In this document: piece after piece, positions 51,001 through 63,612 of the stretch
Layout: each line of letters opens with the position of its first letter
Position numbering within the stretch: the first letter of the stretch is position 1
Assembly (NCBI RefSeq): GCF_008011855.1
Contig: NZ_VOUX01000004.1
Coordinates: 1 to 64,000, forward strand
DNA length: 64,000 bases
Reading direction: 5' to 3'
Origin: Serratia bockelmannii
Lineage (GTDB): Bacteria > Pseudomonadota > Gammaproteobacteria > Enterobacterales > Enterobacteriaceae
Notes under the pieces: generated by a model
Told to the model about the DNA's origin: nothing
The model's database searches: none
What the model saw: the letters and a program-made list of their open reading frames with translations, nothing else
Translations under genes and position numbers: made by a program

Positions 51001-51673
51001 GGTGTTGGAGAAAGAGCCGTACATCGTGGTGATGGTCGACGAATTCGCCGACCTGATCATGACGGTTGGCAAGAAGGTTGAAGAGTTGATCGCTCGCCTG
51101 GCGCAAAAAGCGCGTGCGGCGGGCATCCACCTGGTGCTGGCGACCCAGCGTCCTTCGGTGGATGTGATCACCGGCCTGATCAAGGCCAACATTCCGACGC
51201 GTATCGCCTTTACCGTGTCGAGCAAGATCGACTCCCGCACCATCCTCGATCAGGGGGGCGCCGAGTCCTTGCTGGGTATGGGTGACATGCTCTATCTGGC
51301 GCCGAACTCCTCGATCCCGGTGCGTGTACATGGCGCATTCGTGCGCGATCAGGAAGTGCACGCGGTGGTCAAGGATTGGAAAGCGCGCGAGCGGCCCCAA
51401 TATAAAGAGGGCATTCTCAGCGGCGGCGAAGATGGCGAGGGCGGTGCCGGTGGCGGGATGGACGGCGACGAAGAGCTGGATCCGTTGTTTGACCAGGCGG
51501 TGGATTTCGTGGTGGATAAACGCCGCGCCTCCATCTCCGGCGTACAGCGCCAGTTCCGCATCGGCTATAACCGTGCCGCGCGCATCATCGAACAGATGGA
51601 GGCGCAGGGCATCGTCAGCGAGCAGGGGCACAACGGCAACCGCGAGGTGCTGGCGCCGCCGCGGCACGATTGA
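48005..51673 (+). CDS. ftsK: DNA translocase FtsK
   Basis: A 1222-aa septal protein that anchors the divisome and pumps DNA toward dif for XerCD resolution. Four transmembrane helices occupy about residues 24-190. A long Pro/Ala/Gln-rich linker (about 210-745) follows, with three tandem 29-31-aa repeats and a Gln-rich stretch. The motor has Walker [11 protein letters not shown] (near 882) and the Walker B region [16 protein letters not shown]-terminal winged-helix gamma domain ([22 protein letters not shown]) reads KOPS. The start is TTG, with [13 protein letters not shown] matching E. coli; the total is shorter than E. coli (1329 aa), the difference being in the linker. Confidence 0.96.
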   Translation: MSQEYTEDKEVTLKRLSSGRRLLEAALIVVAIFAVYLMAALVSFNPSDPSWSQTAWHEPIHNLGGGVGAWLADTLFFTFGVLAYAIPPIMLILCWAAYRQRGNKDYVDYFALSLRLIGTLALVLTSCGLAALNVDDLYYFASGGVIGSLLSNAMLPWFNGIGATLALLCVWAAGLTLFTGWSWLVIAEKIGGAVLGVATVMTNRSRREDRYFEDDERYVDDEPEQAGKGAAAAVAATAAGAAAADDDVLFSAPSVTEIAKEAGEDAADPLLSGLRADDSEVEADAAPIAPAASPAPAVKAEIHEPVAAPIATQAPSVTVAPAAPASVNQHPVSPPAQDATPPLYSFEIPEETPAPKATRPVDPYQDDDEPRLGNWQEPAPQPAARSPFDFTAAQRDSADVSGADGFSAAGAKPQLDTAAAAAAGAAAATFMPAFTATSDGNSQVKQGIGPELPRPNPVRIPTRRELASYGIKLPSQRAAEQEQRQAEVEPQQPTAVSPQEEEALQEAALRQAFAEQQSQRYGESYAPEQDDESALQEAELSKAFAEQQSQRYGEGYQQNDEEALQEAALRQAFAEQQQARYGQQEPAPQAPAASPVDTRNAFSFSPMADLVDDGPSEPMFTLSPQLEERIEQQSEQEDDVPFGQFEPAAPAAQQPHAQPQQYQQPQQQSYQQPQQQQQYQQPSQQQYQQPQQPVQQQPQQAPAEPHPAMDSLIHPFLMRNDQPLQKPTTPLPTLDLLTEAPKEVEPVDSFALEQKARLVEASLADYRVKADVVDILPGPVITRFELDLAPGVKAARISNLSRDLARSLSTSAVRVVEVIPGKPYVGLELPNAKRQTVYLREVLDCPAFRDNPSPLSIVLGKDISGEPVVADLGKMPHLLVAGTTGSGKSVGVNAMILSILYKATPKEVRFIMIDPKMLELSVYEGIPHLLTDVVTDMKDAANALRWCVGEMERRYKLMSALGVRNLAGYNERVDQAEAMGRPIPDPFWKPTDSMDITPPVLEKEPYIVVMVDEFADLIMTVGKKVEELIARLAQKARAAGIHLVLATQRPSVDVITGLIKANIPTRIAFTVSSKIDSRTILDQGGAESLLGMGDMLYLAPNSSIPVRVHGAFVRDQEVHAVVKDWKARERPQYKEGILSGGEDGEGGAGGGMDGDEELDPLFDQAVDFVVDKRRASISGVQRQFRIGYNRAARIIEQMEAQGIVSEQGHNGNREVLAPPRHD
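49511..49761 (+). repeat. Three in-frame tandem repeats in the FtsK linker
   Basis: Units begin at 49511, 49604 and 49691 (93 and 87 bases apart). Each encodes ALQEAxLxxAFAEQQxxRYG with an acidic spacer. E. coli FtsK has related but fewer and diverged LARQFAQTQQQRYG units. Confidence 0.8.
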
Positions 51674-51703
51674 TGGTCGCTTAGCCATTGCAATTCAATA
51701 AGA

Positions 51704-51725
51704 AAGGGCCGCTTAAGCGGCCCTT
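51704..51725 (+). terminator. Hairpin after ftsK
   Basis: Perfect 22-base palindrome, arms AAGGGCCGCTT and its complement, 31 bases past the stop and followed by GTGC. Stable stem of about nine pairs; weak U content. Confidence 0.65.
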
Positions 51726-51870
51726 GTGCAAAGAAGCGTAAACCCGTTTCTTCTCGGAACATTGGCCTACCGGCCGATCGCCGGCTTCAGGTAAAGTAAC
51801 GGAGTAAAGGGTTGATTGACCCGCACGGCGTCGCCCTGCGGTTAACGCATTTCATAAGGTATCTGGAATA

Positions 51871-52482
51871 ATGAAAAAACTGTTAGTTGCCTGCTGTCTG
51901 CTTTCGGGATTCGCTTCTACCTCCGTGCTGGCCGATGCCGCACAGGATCTGCAAAGTCGCCTGGCGAAGGTGAACAGTTTCCACGCCAGCTTCTCGCAAA
52001 CCGTGACCAGCGCTGAAGGCGCCGCGGTGCAACAGGGTGAAGGCGAGCTGTGGGTGAAGCGGCCGAACCTGTTCAACTGGCACATGACGTCACCCGATGA
52101 GAGCGTGCTGGTTTCCGATGGCCAGACCCTGTGGTTCTACAACCCGTTCGTCGAGCAGGTGACGGCGACCTGGCTGAAGAACGCCACCGGCAATACGCCG
52201 TTTATGCTGATTACCCGCAATAACGCCAGCGACTGGAAGCAGTACAACGTGAAGCAAAAGGGCGATGATTTCGAGCTGACGCCGAAATCCGCCAGCGGCA
52301 ACCTGAAGCAATTCGCCATCAGCGTGACCAACAGCGGTACCATCCGCAGCTTTGCCGCGGTGGAGCAGGATGGCCAGCGTAGTGCTTATACGCTGAAAAG
52401 CCAGCAGAACGTTGCCGCCGATCCGGCCAAATTCAAATTTACCCCGCCGAAGGGGGTGACGCTGGACGACCAGCGCCAGTGA
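51871..52482 (+). CDS. lolA: Outer-membrane lipoprotein carrier protein LolA
   Basis: A 203-aa periplasmic chaperone, same length as E. coli LolA, that carries lipoproteins from LolCDE to LolB. Signal peptide about 21 residues (cleavage after SVLA). The mature protein keeps [28 protein letters not shown] (with the functional Arg) and [14 protein letters not shown]. It is followed by rarA after eight bases, suggesting cotranscription. Confidence 0.97.
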   Translation: MKKLLVACCLLSGFASTSVLADAAQDLQSRLAKVNSFHASFSQTVTSAEGAAVQQGEGELWVKRPNLFNWHMTSPDESVLVSDGQTLWFYNPFVEQVTATWLKNATGNTPFMLITRNNASDWKQYNVKQKGDDFELTPKSASGNLKQFAISVTNSGTIRSFAAVEQDGQRSAYTLKSQQNVAADPAKFKFTPPKGVTLDDQRQ

Positions 52483-52489
52483 GGTGCAA

Positions 52490-53836
52490 GTGAGTAATAA
52501 TCTGTCGCTCGATTTTTCCCAGAATGAGTTCCAGCCGTTGGCCGCGCGTATGCGGCCGACCACGCTGGCGCAGTATATCGGCCAGCAGCACCTGCTGGCC
52601 GCCGGCAAGCCGCTGCCGCGCGCCATCGAGGCCGGGCAGCTGCACTCGATGATTTTATGGGGGCCGCCGGGCACCGGGAAGACGACGTTGGCAGAGCTGA
52701 TCGGCCGTTACGGTCAGGCGGATGTCGAACGGATCTCCGCCGTGACCTCCGGCATCAAGGAGATCCGCGAGGCGATCGAGCGGGCGCGGCAAAATCGCGA
52801 CGCCGGCCGCCGCACCATCCTGTTCGTCGACGAAGTGCACCGTTTCAATAAGAGCCAGCAGGACGCTTTCCTGCCGCACATCGAAGACGGCACCATCACC
52901 TTTATCGGCGCCACCACCGAAAATCCGTCGTTCGAGCTGAACTCGGCGCTGTTGTCCCGCGCCCGCGTTTACCTGTTGAAGGCGCTGACCGCCGAAGATA
53001 TCGGCCAGGTGCTGGATCAGGCGATGAGCGACAAGGCGCGCGGCTTTGGCAATCAGAACGTCGAGCTGCCCGCGGAAACGCGCCGCCTGCTGTCGGAGCT
53101 GGTGGGCGGCGATGCGCGCCGGGCGCTGAACAGCCTGGAAATGATGGCGGACATGGCGGAGATCGATGCCAAAGGCATGCGGGTGCTGACGCCGGAGCTG
53201 CTCAAGGAGGTGTCGGGCGAGCGCAGCGCGCGCTTCGACAACAAGGGCGACCGTTATTACGACCTGATTTCCGCGCTGCATAAATCGGTGCGCGGTTCGG
53301 CACCGGACGCGGCGCTGTATTGGTATGCGCGCATTATTACCGCCGGCGGCGATCCGCTCTATGTGGCACGCCGTCTGTTGGCGATTGCCTCTGAAGACGT
53401 GGGCAACGCCGATCCGCGCGGCATGCAGGTGGCGATCGCCGCCTGGGATTGCTTCACCCGCGTGGGGCCGGCAGAGGGCGAGCGCGCCATCGCGCAGGCG
53501 ATTGTTTACCTGGCCTGCGCGCCGAAGAGCAACGCGGTTTACACCGCGTTCAAGGCCGCCATGCGCGACGCCAAAGAGCAGGCCGATTATGACGTGCCGG
53601 AGCACCTGCGCAACGCGCCGACCAAGCTGATGAAGGAGATGGGGCTGGGGGCGGAGTACCGTTACGCCCACGACGAACCCAACGCCTACGCCGCCGGCGA
53701 GAACTATTTCCCGCCCGAAATGGCCAAGACACGCTACTATCAACCGACCTCGCGTGGGCTTGAAGGGAAAATCGGCGAAAAGTTGGCATGGCTGGCTGAG
53801 CAGGATCAAAATAGCCCGACAAAACGCTACCGCTAG
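52490..53836 (+). CDS. rarA: Replication-associated recombination protein A (RarA/MgsA)
   Basis: A 448-aa AAA+ ATPase (E. coli 447) related to clamp loaders and Werner-interacting proteins, acting at stalled forks. Walker A is GPPGTGKTT, Walker B is [10 protein letters not shown], sensor 1 is [12 protein letters not shown], and the C-terminal tetramerisation region is strongly conserved. The GTG at 52490 (MSNNLSLDF) is chosen over a GTG two codons upstream because it leaves GAGGTG as a usable ribosome-binding site and matches E. coli MSNLSLDF. Confidence 0.95.
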   Translation: MSNNLSLDFSQNEFQPLAARMRPTTLAQYIGQQHLLAAGKPLPRAIEAGQLHSMILWGPPGTGKTTLAELIGRYGQADVERISAVTSGIKEIREAIERARQNRDAGRRTILFVDEVHRFNKSQQDAFLPHIEDGTITFIGATTENPSFELNSALLSRARVYLLKALTAEDIGQVLDQAMSDKARGFGNQNVELPAETRRLLSELVGGDARRALNSLEMMADMAEIDAKGMRVLTPELLKEVSGERSARFDNKGDRYYDLISALHKSVRGSAPDAALYWYARIITAGGDPLYVARRLLAIASEDVGNADPRGMQVAIAAWDCFTRVGPAEGERAIAQAIVYLACAPKSNAVYTAFKAAMRDAKEQADYDVPEHLRNAPTKLMKEMGLGAEYRYAHDEPNAYAAGENYFPPEMAKTRYYQPTSRGLEGKIGEKLAWLAEQDQNSPTKRYR

Positions 53837-53877
53837 CGAGGCCGTTGCGGTAAGGTTAGCGGGTATCACTCTTCTTT

Positions 53878-53902
53878 TATGCGGCTATAAATCAGCCGCA
53901 TA
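53878..53902. other. Hairpin between rarA and serS
   Basis: 9-bp stem TATGCGGCT / AGCCGCATA with a 7-nt loop, 43 bases before serS. On the plus strand no U-run follows, so it may be leader structure or an end of the rarA transcript. Confidence 0.5.
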
Positions 53903-53903
53903 G

Positions 53904-55238
<1,335 letters not shown>

Positions 55239-55256
55239 ACGGCAAACTACGAGAAA

Positions 55257-55280
55257 AAAGCGCCTGCGGGCGCTTTTTTT
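55257..55280 (+). terminator. Terminator of serS
   Basis: AGCGCC / GGCGCT stem with a TGCG loop, preceded by an A-run and followed by seven T. Confidence 0.93.
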
Positions 55281-55291
55281 ATGTTGAGAAT

Positions 55292-55657
55292 TCAGTCTGT
55301 CGTCAGCGCGTAAGCCTGTTGAATGTAGTCCGCAAGATGTTTGCTTTTCACCTCGCCGGACGAGTGGAGCTTGATGTGCCGCCGATACTGGCCGTTGCCT
55401 TCGAGCTGATGATGGCTGTCTGCCATCCGGTAGCCGTGGCCGAACTCCACCGTGACGTGATTGCGGTAGGCGAAAACGCCGCAGAAAAATTGAGTATGCG
55501 AGAACATGATGCCGCCGTATTTGACCGATTCGGTGACGCCACTGCCGCTCGTCGCGGCGATCCGACGTACCTGCTGCACAATGGCCAGCAGCTCACCGTG
55601 CGTGCTGCCGATATCCGCCAGCAGGGCTTCTACCGCCGCATCATTTGCGTGATCCAT
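55292..55657 (-). CDS. DUF1801 domain-containing protein
   Basis: A 121-aa cytosolic protein of the DUF1801 (YdhG-like) family. Conserved features include VTESVKYGGIMFSHTQFFCGVFAYRNHVTVEFGHG and the C-terminal KHLADYIQQAY helix. Function unknown. An excellent GGAGG precedes the ATG. It replaces dmsABC/ycaC of E. coli between serS and ycaD. Confidence 0.8.
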   Translation of the reverse strand: MDHANDAAVEALLADIGSTHGELLAIVQQVRRIAATSGSGVTESVKYGGIMFSHTQFFCGVFAYRNHVTVEFGHGYRMADSHHQLEGNGQYRRHIKLHSSGEVKSKHLADYIQQAYALTTD

Positions 55658-55820
55658 CTTGCCTCCTCATCGTTAAATCCGCTCTGCGCTGAGCATAGCG
55701 CTTTTTCAGCCGGTTAGCCGGAAACAAATCGTGCGGTGGAATGATAAGAGGCGATTGACTTTTTTATCGCCAGTGGCATGATGCGCGCACTCTCATTGCG
55801 CGTTCGGTCACAATTTCACT

Positions 55821-56972
55821 ATGTCCGCATACTCCCGCCCAGTGCTCCTATTGCTCTGCGGCCTTTTGCTGCTCACGGTATCCATTGCCGTTTTGAATAC
55901 GTTAGTGCCGCTTTGGTTAACCCATGCTCAGCTGTCAACCTGGCAGGTGGGAATGGTCAGCTCCTCTTATTTCAGCGGTAACCTGTTGGGCACGTTGGTG
56001 GCGGGCAAACTGATCCAGCGCGTCGGTTTTACCCGCAGCTATCATCTTTCTTGCCTGGTGTTCGCCGCCGCGACCGCCGGCATGGTGCTGTCGATCGATT
56101 TTTGGAGCTGGCTGGGCTGGCGTTTCTTCGCCGGCGTCGGCTGCGCCTGGATCTGGGTGATCGTGGAGAGCGCGCTGTTGCGCAGCGGTAACCTGAGCAA
56201 CCGCGGCCAGCTGCTGGCGGCCTATATGATTGTCTATTACCTCGGTACGGTGACCGGGCAATTGCTGTTGAGCATGACCTCGACCGAATTGCTGCACGTG
56301 GTGCCGTGGGTGACCGCGATCGTGATCAGCGCCATGCTGCCAATGCTGTTTGCGCGGGTCAACCGCCATGAAGACGAGCCGCAGCAGGCGGCGGTGTGGA
56401 CAATGTTAAGACGTCGCAGCGCGCGCCTCTGCATCAACGGCTGCATCATTTCCGGCATCGTGCTCGGTTCTCTGTATGGTCTGATGCCGCTGTATCTCTC
56501 CCATCAGGGCATGAGCGACGCCAACGTCGGTTACTGGATGGCGCTGCTGGTCAGCTCCGGCATCGTTGGGCAATGGCCGGTCGGACGCCTGGCCGATCGT
56601 TATGGGCGCCTGCTGGTGCTGCGCATTCAGGTGTTCGTGGTGATCCTCGCCAGCGTGGCGATGCTCGGCAACTACGCTATGGCGCCTTCGCTGTTCATCC
56701 TCGGCTGCGCCGGCTTTACCCTGTATCCGGTGGCGATGTCCTGGGCCTGCGAGAAGGCGCTGCCGCACGAACTGGTGGCGATGAACCAGGCGCTGTTGAT
56801 GAGTTACACCATCGGCAGCCTGCTGGGCCCGTCGATGACGGCGCTGCTGATGCAAAACTACTCCGACCGTGTGCTGTTCGTGATGATCGCCGCCGTAGCG
56901 CTGGTTTACCTGCTGATGCTGTTGAAAAAGCAGAAGCCGGATCACCACCACACGCCGTTCGCCGCCGCCTGA
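55821..56972 (+). CDS. ycaD: MFS transporter YcaD
   Basis: A 383-aa inner-membrane protein (E. coli YcaD 382) of the major facilitator superfamily, with about twelve hydrophobic segments and the loop-2/8 motif GxxxDRxGR seen as [10 protein letters not shown] (about 255-264). Substrate unknown. Position beside pflA matches E. coli. Confidence 0.92.
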   Translation: MSAYSRPVLLLLCGLLLLTVSIAVLNTLVPLWLTHAQLSTWQVGMVSSSYFSGNLLGTLVAGKLIQRVGFTRSYHLSCLVFAAATAGMVLSIDFWSWLGWRFFAGVGCAWIWVIVESALLRSGNLSNRGQLLAAYMIVYYLGTVTGQLLLSMTSTELLHVVPWVTAIVISAMLPMLFARVNRHEDEPQQAAVWTMLRRRSARLCINGCIISGIVLGSLYGLMPLYLSHQGMSDANVGYWMALLVSSGIVGQWPVGRLADRYGRLLVLRIQVFVVILASVAMLGNYAMAPSLFILGCAGFTLYPVAMSWACEKALPHELVAMNQALLMSYTIGSLLGPSMTALLMQNYSDRVLFVMIAAVALVYLLMLLKKQKPDHHHTPFAAA

Positions 56973-56975
56973 GCA

Positions 56976-57005
56976 TAAAAAAACCGGCCATGAGCCGGTT
57001 TTTTC
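56976..57005. terminator. Bidirectional terminator between ycaD and pflA
   Basis: AACCGGC / GCCGGTT stem with a 5-nt loop, preceded by seven A and followed by six T; serves convergent genes. Confidence 0.92.
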
Positions 57006-57021
57006 TTTTGGCGTGCGCCAA

Positions 57022-57762
57022 TCAGTAAATCACTTTGTGACCGTAGCTTTCCAGGATGCCTTTGACGCGATCCATGGTCTCGGCCTTCGGCGGATGTACG
57101 CCGTCCAGTTTGTACTCTTCCCCCATCGCTATCCATTTATGCTTGCCCAGTTCGTGGTAGGGCAGCAGCTCGATTTTCTCGATGTTGGTCATGTCCTTGG
57201 TGAACTCGCCCAGCAGGTGTGCCGATTTGTCATCATCTGACCAGCCCGGCACCACCACGTAACGGATCCAGGTGCGTTGGTTACGTTTCGCCAGGTAGCG
57301 GGCGAATTCCAACGTGCGGTGGTTGGAGACGCCGACCAGATTCTGGTGGATATCGTCGTTCATCTGTTTCAGATCCAGCATCACCAGATCGGTGGTGTCC
57401 AGCAACTCGTCGATCACCGGATCGTAGCGGCGCACGAAGCCATTGGTGTCCAGGCAGGTATTGATGCCTTCGGCATGGCAGGCGCGGAACCAGTCGCGCA
57501 CGAATTCAGCCTGCAGGATCGCCTCGCCGCCGGACGCGGTCACGCCGCCACCGGAAGCGTTCATGAAGTGGCGGTAGGCCACCGCGTCTTTCATCAGCTC
57601 TTCGACGGTCACTTCTTTGCCGCCGTGGGTGTCCCAGGTGTCGCGGTTATGGCAATAGAGGCAGCGCATCAGGCAGCCCTGGAAGAAGACGATAAAGCGG
57701 ATCCCGGGCCCATCGACGGTGCCGCAGGATTCGAAGGAGTGGATGCGACCAGTTACTGACAT
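57022..57762 (-). CDS. pflA: Pyruvate formate-lyase activating enzyme
   Basis: A 246-aa radical-SAM enzyme, same length as E. coli, that installs the glycyl radical on PflB. The [4Fe-4S] cysteines follow C-x3-C-x2-C in [11 protein letters not shown], and GGE-type residues appear in ASGGEAILQ. The ATG at 57762 ([12 protein letters not shown]) matches the family; an in-frame upstream start adds ten residues without support. It lies 280 bases downstream of pflB. Confidence 0.97.
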   Translation of the reverse strand: MSVTGRIHSFESCGTVDGPGIRFIVFFQGCLMRCLYCHNRDTWDTHGGKEVTVEELMKDAVAYRHFMNASGGGVTASGGEAILQAEFVRDWFRACHAEGINTCLDTNGFVRRYDPVIDELLDTTDLVMLDLKQMNDDIHQNLVGVSNHRTLEFARYLAKRNQRTWIRYVVVPGWSDDDKSAHLLGEFTKDMTNIEKIELLPYHELGKHKWIAMGEEYKLDGVHPPKAETMDRVKGILESYGHKVIY

Positions 57763-57903
57763 TGCGGGGTTTTCTCCAATATTGACTGTCAAACGCAGTC
57801 TAAAAATAGGCGCGTGGCCGCCGGCCAGGTATCTGCGATGCAGCAGCGGGTGGAGCCGCCACCGGGGGTAATGATGCCTGTCGGCCGGTCAGTTGCCGGA
57901 TAA

Positions 57904-57948
57904 CTGTTTTGCCGGCTATCCATTCAGTATAGATGTCCGGCAAAACAG
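57904..57948 (-). other. 12-bp inverted repeat between pflB and pflA
   Basis: CTGTTTTGCCGG (57904-57915) and its exact complement CCGGCAAAACAG (57937-57948), with a 21-base spacer. It could form a long hairpin in a pflB-pflA read-through transcript or be an operator for pflA. Confidence 0.65.
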
Positions 57949-57983
57949 ACTCGCACAGAGTCAGGGGAGAGCGGTGGGAGAAA

Positions 57984-58035
57984 AGGGCCGGCAGAACCGG
58001 CCCTGTCGTTGGCACCGGGCGGTTTCCCGCCCGGT
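57984..58035 (-). terminator. Tandem hairpins at the end of pflB
   Basis: Two GC stems: ACCGGGCGG / CCGCCCGGT (58014-58035), only a few bases after the pflB stop, then AGGGCCGG / CCGGCCCT (57984-58004), which on the minus strand is followed by TTTT. Together they are the likely focA-pflB terminator. Confidence 0.8.
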
Positions 58036-58042
58036 TGGCGTA

Positions 58043-60325
<2,283 letters not shown>

Positions 60326-60379
60326 TGTACACCTACCTTTGATTGTGGATTTCTAACTCTGCGCGTGGTAACTCACAGC

Positions 60380-61240
60380 TTAGTGCTGCTCGCGGCCCCC
60401 GCGCAGATAAATTACCCAGTAAGTCAACCCAACCAACAGGCCGCCGCCGATGATGTTGCCGATGGTGACCGGAATCAGGTTGTCGATGATGAAGTTGCTT
60501 ACTGTCAGATGAGCGAATTGCTCAGGTACCGCCCCTACGGCTTGCCAGAACTCCGGCGTGGCGAAGTGTTTGACCACGATGCCCATAGGGATCATAAACA
60601 TGTTGGCGATGCTGTGTTCGAAGCCGCTGGCGACAAACATACCGACCGGCAGCACCATGGCGAGCATCTTGTCTGTCAGGGTACGGCCGGAGTAGCTCAT
60701 CCAGACCGCCAGGCAGACCATCAGGTTGGCCAGAATGCCGAGGCACACGGCTTCGATAAAGGTGTGATGCAGCTTATGGTCTGCGGTTTGCAGGACATTC
60801 AGGCCCCACTGGCCGTTGGCGACCATATACTCGCCGGAGAACCAGATCAGCGCCACGAAGAACAGCGCGCCGATCAGATTGCCGAGATAAACGTTCAGCC
60901 AGTTGGCGCCCAGCTGGCCCCAGCTGATACGGCCGCTGGCCTTGGCGATGACGATGAGCACGGTAGAGGTGAACAGGTCGGCGCCCGACACCACCACCAG
61001 CATTAACCCGAGAGAGAAGCAGATGCCACCAACCAGTTTCGCCAGCCCGAAAGGCACGCCGGCGGTACCGGTGGTCGCCGTGATGTAGAAGACGAAGGCG
61101 ATGGAAATGAAGACACCGGCGGTGATCGCCAAATAAAACGTTTTCAGCGGATGTTTGGTGGCTTTATACACGCCGGCATCTTCAGCGATTTTCGCCGTGG
61201 CCGCAGGTAAAATCAGATCGAAGGGGCTGTCAGTTTTCAA
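60380..61240 (-). CDS. focA: Formate channel FocA
   Basis: A 286-aa pentameric inner-membrane formate channel (E. coli 285) with six membrane segments. Conserved features include the FNT blocks FSLGLMLVVVSGADLFTS and NWLNVYLGNLIGALFF and the gating His in ADHKLHHTFIEA. The start codon is TTG at 61238-61240 (MKTDSPFDLILP), where E. coli uses GTG; the upstream ribosome-binding site is weak. Confidence 0.96.
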   Translation of the reverse strand: MKTDSPFDLILPAATAKIAEDAGVYKATKHPLKTFYLAITAGVFISIAFVFYITATTGTAGVPFGLAKLVGGICFSLGLMLVVVSGADLFTSTVLIVIAKASGRISWGQLGANWLNVYLGNLIGALFFVALIWFSGEYMVANGQWGLNVLQTADHKLHHTFIEAVCLGILANLMVCLAVWMSYSGRTLTDKMLAMVLPVGMFVASGFEHSIANMFMIPMGIVVKHFATPEFWQAVGAVPEQFAHLTVSNFIIDNLIPVTIGNIIGGGLLVGLTYWVIYLRGGREQH

Positions 61241-61272
61241 ACTAACTCTCGCTCTTAAGGGTTAAAACAACG

Positions 61273-61321
61273 CAATGAGATACTAGCAAAGCAGTATAGG
61301 GGAAAATTTGATTTGGATCAT
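61273..61321 (-). promoter_or_regulatory. FNR-dependent class II promoter of focA-pflB
   Basis: TTGATTTGGATCAT (61308-61321) matches the FNR consensus TTGAT-N4-ATCAA at nine of ten bases. Downstream on the minus strand TAGTAT (61285-61280) can be a -10 element, which places the start near 61273, exactly 41.5 bases from the centre of the FNR site. Confidence 0.75.
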
Positions 61322-61632
61322 AAGGCGGGGAAGTAGAGCGGCAAAATGACGTGTTTTTTGTGTGGTTTTTATGGTTAATTTATTGATTTTTAAATGAAAA
61401 CATTTTTTTAATGTTTGCAATTTTTTTTGAATTCACCGGATGGACGGCGTAGGGTAAAGTTAAATTTTTAGGCGTTTTGTCGCCGCGCAGCGCTGAAAGT
61501 TTAATTATCGGTTAATTATTATTTCACCGTCCGGCAACAATTGACGGTTTATTTATTTTTATGGTCGTTTAACCGCCAATTTTCCCGCGAGAAAATAAAA
61601 GCGAATGCGTTGAAATACACCGCAAAAATGAA
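61322..61632. promoter_or_regulatory. AT-rich upstream region of focA-pflB
   Basis: About 300 bases of strikingly AT-rich DNA with no supported gene. It holds TTAATTAT twice (61501-61508 and 61513-61520) and GGTTAATTTATTG near 61373, which resemble ArcA sites (GTTAATTA repeats). E. coli focA-pfl has several upstream promoters with ArcA and IHF input, so a long control region is expected. Confidence 0.5.
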
Positions 61633-61693
61633 AACGCCGCAGCGAAGTGCGGCGTTTGGCAGCAGGGGTACTCCCAAAGTGGCAGTACCCCTG
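61633..61693 (-). terminator. Tandem hairpins at the end of ycaO
   Basis: CAGGGGTACT / AGTACCCCTG (61663-61693), ten perfect pairs, then AACGCCGCA / TGCGGCGTT (61633-61656), nine perfect pairs. On the minus strand the second is followed by TTTTCATTTTTG, a usual termination tail. Confidence 0.85.
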
Positions 61694-61700
61694 ATGATGC

Positions 61701-63464
61701 TTAGGCCTTGGCCCAGTGGCGGCGTTTGGCCGCCTGCAGCTTCTCGTAGGCCGCCAGCAGCGCCTGGTGGGCCGGCAGCGCCTTCAGATCGGCATCGACG
61801 GCGAACAGCCCGTTGAAGCGCGCTTCACCGCTGATGGCGGCGGAGGCGGCGTCGACCGCTTCCTGGCCGTACATCTTCACGAACGCGGTGTAGTACTGCG
61901 CCGCTTCGCGTTCAGGCTCCTGCGCCAGCAGCAGCAGCGTTTGCAGGCAGCGGTAGTAGTTGCTGCGCGCCGGGCTCAGCACCGAGGCATTGAAGTCCTG
62001 CGTCCATTCGGTCCAGATCAGCGCCTGATCCAGATCGCCGCCCGCCAGCGCCAGCATCGACTTCAGCTCGCCCACGCGCAGGGTATGCCAGGCATTGTCT
62101 TTGCCGCTGGCAATGCCCAGCAGTTCGCGTACGCGGGTGAAGTCGTCCAGCCCTTCGTCGTCCAACTGCTCGATCAGCGCCAGGTACTCTTCCGGCTCCC
62201 ACTCGCTGCCCGGCAGCGCCAGCAGCGTATCGCGCAGGTGCGCGCCCATGCTGTTGTTGGCCAGCAGCAGGTCTTCTGCCGGGTAGATATCGGACATGCC
62301 CGGCACGATGATGCGGCAAGCGTAGACGCCCAGGTGCTCGTAGTCGGCGATGTACACTTCCGCGTCTTCTTTGTCGAAGATGCTCATCAGGGTGGCGAAC
62401 TCTTCCTGCGTGCTGCCGCTGAAGCTCCAGTCAACGAACGGATAGTCCGCATCCTGCTTGAACAGATCCCAGGAGATCAGGCCGCTGGAGTCGATGAAGT
62501 GCGTTTCCAGGTTGGTGTGTTCCGCCACTTCTTCGTCATCGAAGGTCGGTGCGGTGAACACGTCGAGATCTTTCAGGCTGCGGCCCTGCAGCAGCTCGGT
62601 TACCGTGCGCTCCAGCGCCACGCCGAAGTCCGGGTGCGCGCCGAACGAGGCGAAGCAGGTGCCGTTGGTCGGGTTGAACAGCACCACGCAGATTACCGGG
62701 TAGTTGCCGCCCAGCGAGGCATCATAGGAGAGGATCGGGAAACCTTCCTCTTCCAGTTTGGCGATGGCTTCCACCACGCCCGGATAGCGATTCAGCACTT
62801 CGTCCGGGATCGCCGGCAGGCTGATGGATTCGGCGATGATGCGGTTTTTCACATAGCGCTCGAACACTTCCGACAGGCCCTGCACCCGCGCTTCGTTGGC
62901 GGTGTTGCCGGCGGACATGCCGTTGGAAACATACAGGTTGCCGATGATATTCATCGGGATGTACACGGTTTGCTGGTCGGACTGACGGGTAAACGGCAGC
63001 GCACACACGCCGCGATCGGCGTTACCGGATTGCAGATCGACAAGATCGCTGGCGCTCAGCTCTTGCTGCGGATCGTAGAAGGCGTGCAGACGCTCGTCGA
63101 GGATGCCGGCCGGTAGCGTATCGTCCGCCGGGATCGGGAACCATTTCTCATTCGGGTAGTGCACGAAGTCGCCTTCGGCGATCTGCCGGCCCAGATAGAA
63201 ATCGGCGAAGAAGTAGTTGGTGGACAGGCGCTCGAAATATTCACCCAGCGCGGAGGCCAGCGCGGCTTTTTTGCTGGCGCCTTTGCCGTTGGTGAAGCAC
63301 AGCGGGCAATCGCGATCGCGAATGTGCACCGACCACACGTGCGGCACTGGATTCAGCCAGGAGGCTTCTTCGATGTTGAAACCGAGGTCGCTCAGTTTCT
63401 GCTGGAAACGGGCGATGGAGTCTTCCAGAGCGGCGTCTTTACCGGGGATAAAAGTTTGCGTCAT
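61701..63464 (-). CDS. ycaO: YcaO protein (ATP-dependent cyclodehydratase-like; RimO-associated)
   Basis: A 587-aa stand-alone YcaO (E. coli 586). The N-terminal YcaO domain contains the ATP-binding glutamates and the block GMSAGNTANEARVQGLSEVFERYVKNRIIAES; a C-terminal tetratricopeptide-like helical region (about 420-580) replaces the PxPxP end of azoline synthetases. In E. coli YcaO supports RimO-dependent methylthiolation of ribosomal protein S12. The ATG at 63464 (MTQTFIPGKDAAL) matches E. coli; a GTG three codons upstream is less likely. Confidence 0.95.
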   Translation of the reverse strand: MTQTFIPGKDAALEDSIARFQQKLSDLGFNIEEASWLNPVPHVWSVHIRDRDCPLCFTNGKGASKKAALASALGEYFERLSTNYFFADFYLGRQIAEGDFVHYPNEKWFPIPADDTLPAGILDERLHAFYDPQQELSASDLVDLQSGNADRGVCALPFTRQSDQQTVYIPMNIIGNLYVSNGMSAGNTANEARVQGLSEVFERYVKNRIIAESISLPAIPDEVLNRYPGVVEAIAKLEEEGFPILSYDASLGGNYPVICVVLFNPTNGTCFASFGAHPDFGVALERTVTELLQGRSLKDLDVFTAPTFDDEEVAEHTNLETHFIDSSGLISWDLFKQDADYPFVDWSFSGSTQEEFATLMSIFDKEDAEVYIADYEHLGVYACRIIVPGMSDIYPAEDLLLANNSMGAHLRDTLLALPGSEWEPEEYLALIEQLDDEGLDDFTRVRELLGIASGKDNAWHTLRVGELKSMLALAGGDLDQALIWTEWTQDFNASVLSPARSNYYRCLQTLLLLAQEPEREAAQYYTAFVKMYGQEAVDAASAAISGEARFNGLFAVDADLKALPAHQALLAAYEKLQAAKRRHWAKA

Positions 63465-63612
63465 TGTCTTCACTTTTTGCGCGTACTAAAAACGCGCAAT
63501 GATACGGGGTTTTACGCTGGAGCTCCACGTATTCCTAAAGCGGTGGCAAAGTCACAGTTTTTTTAAGGATAAAGGCCATAATTCAGCGAGTTATCTGTCA
63601 CGGAGAAATCTA

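Noticed and set aside
63540-63570. CRP-like site upstream of ansB (GTCACAG)
   Set aside because: Only one half-site TCACA is present; the other half does not match at the required spacing.
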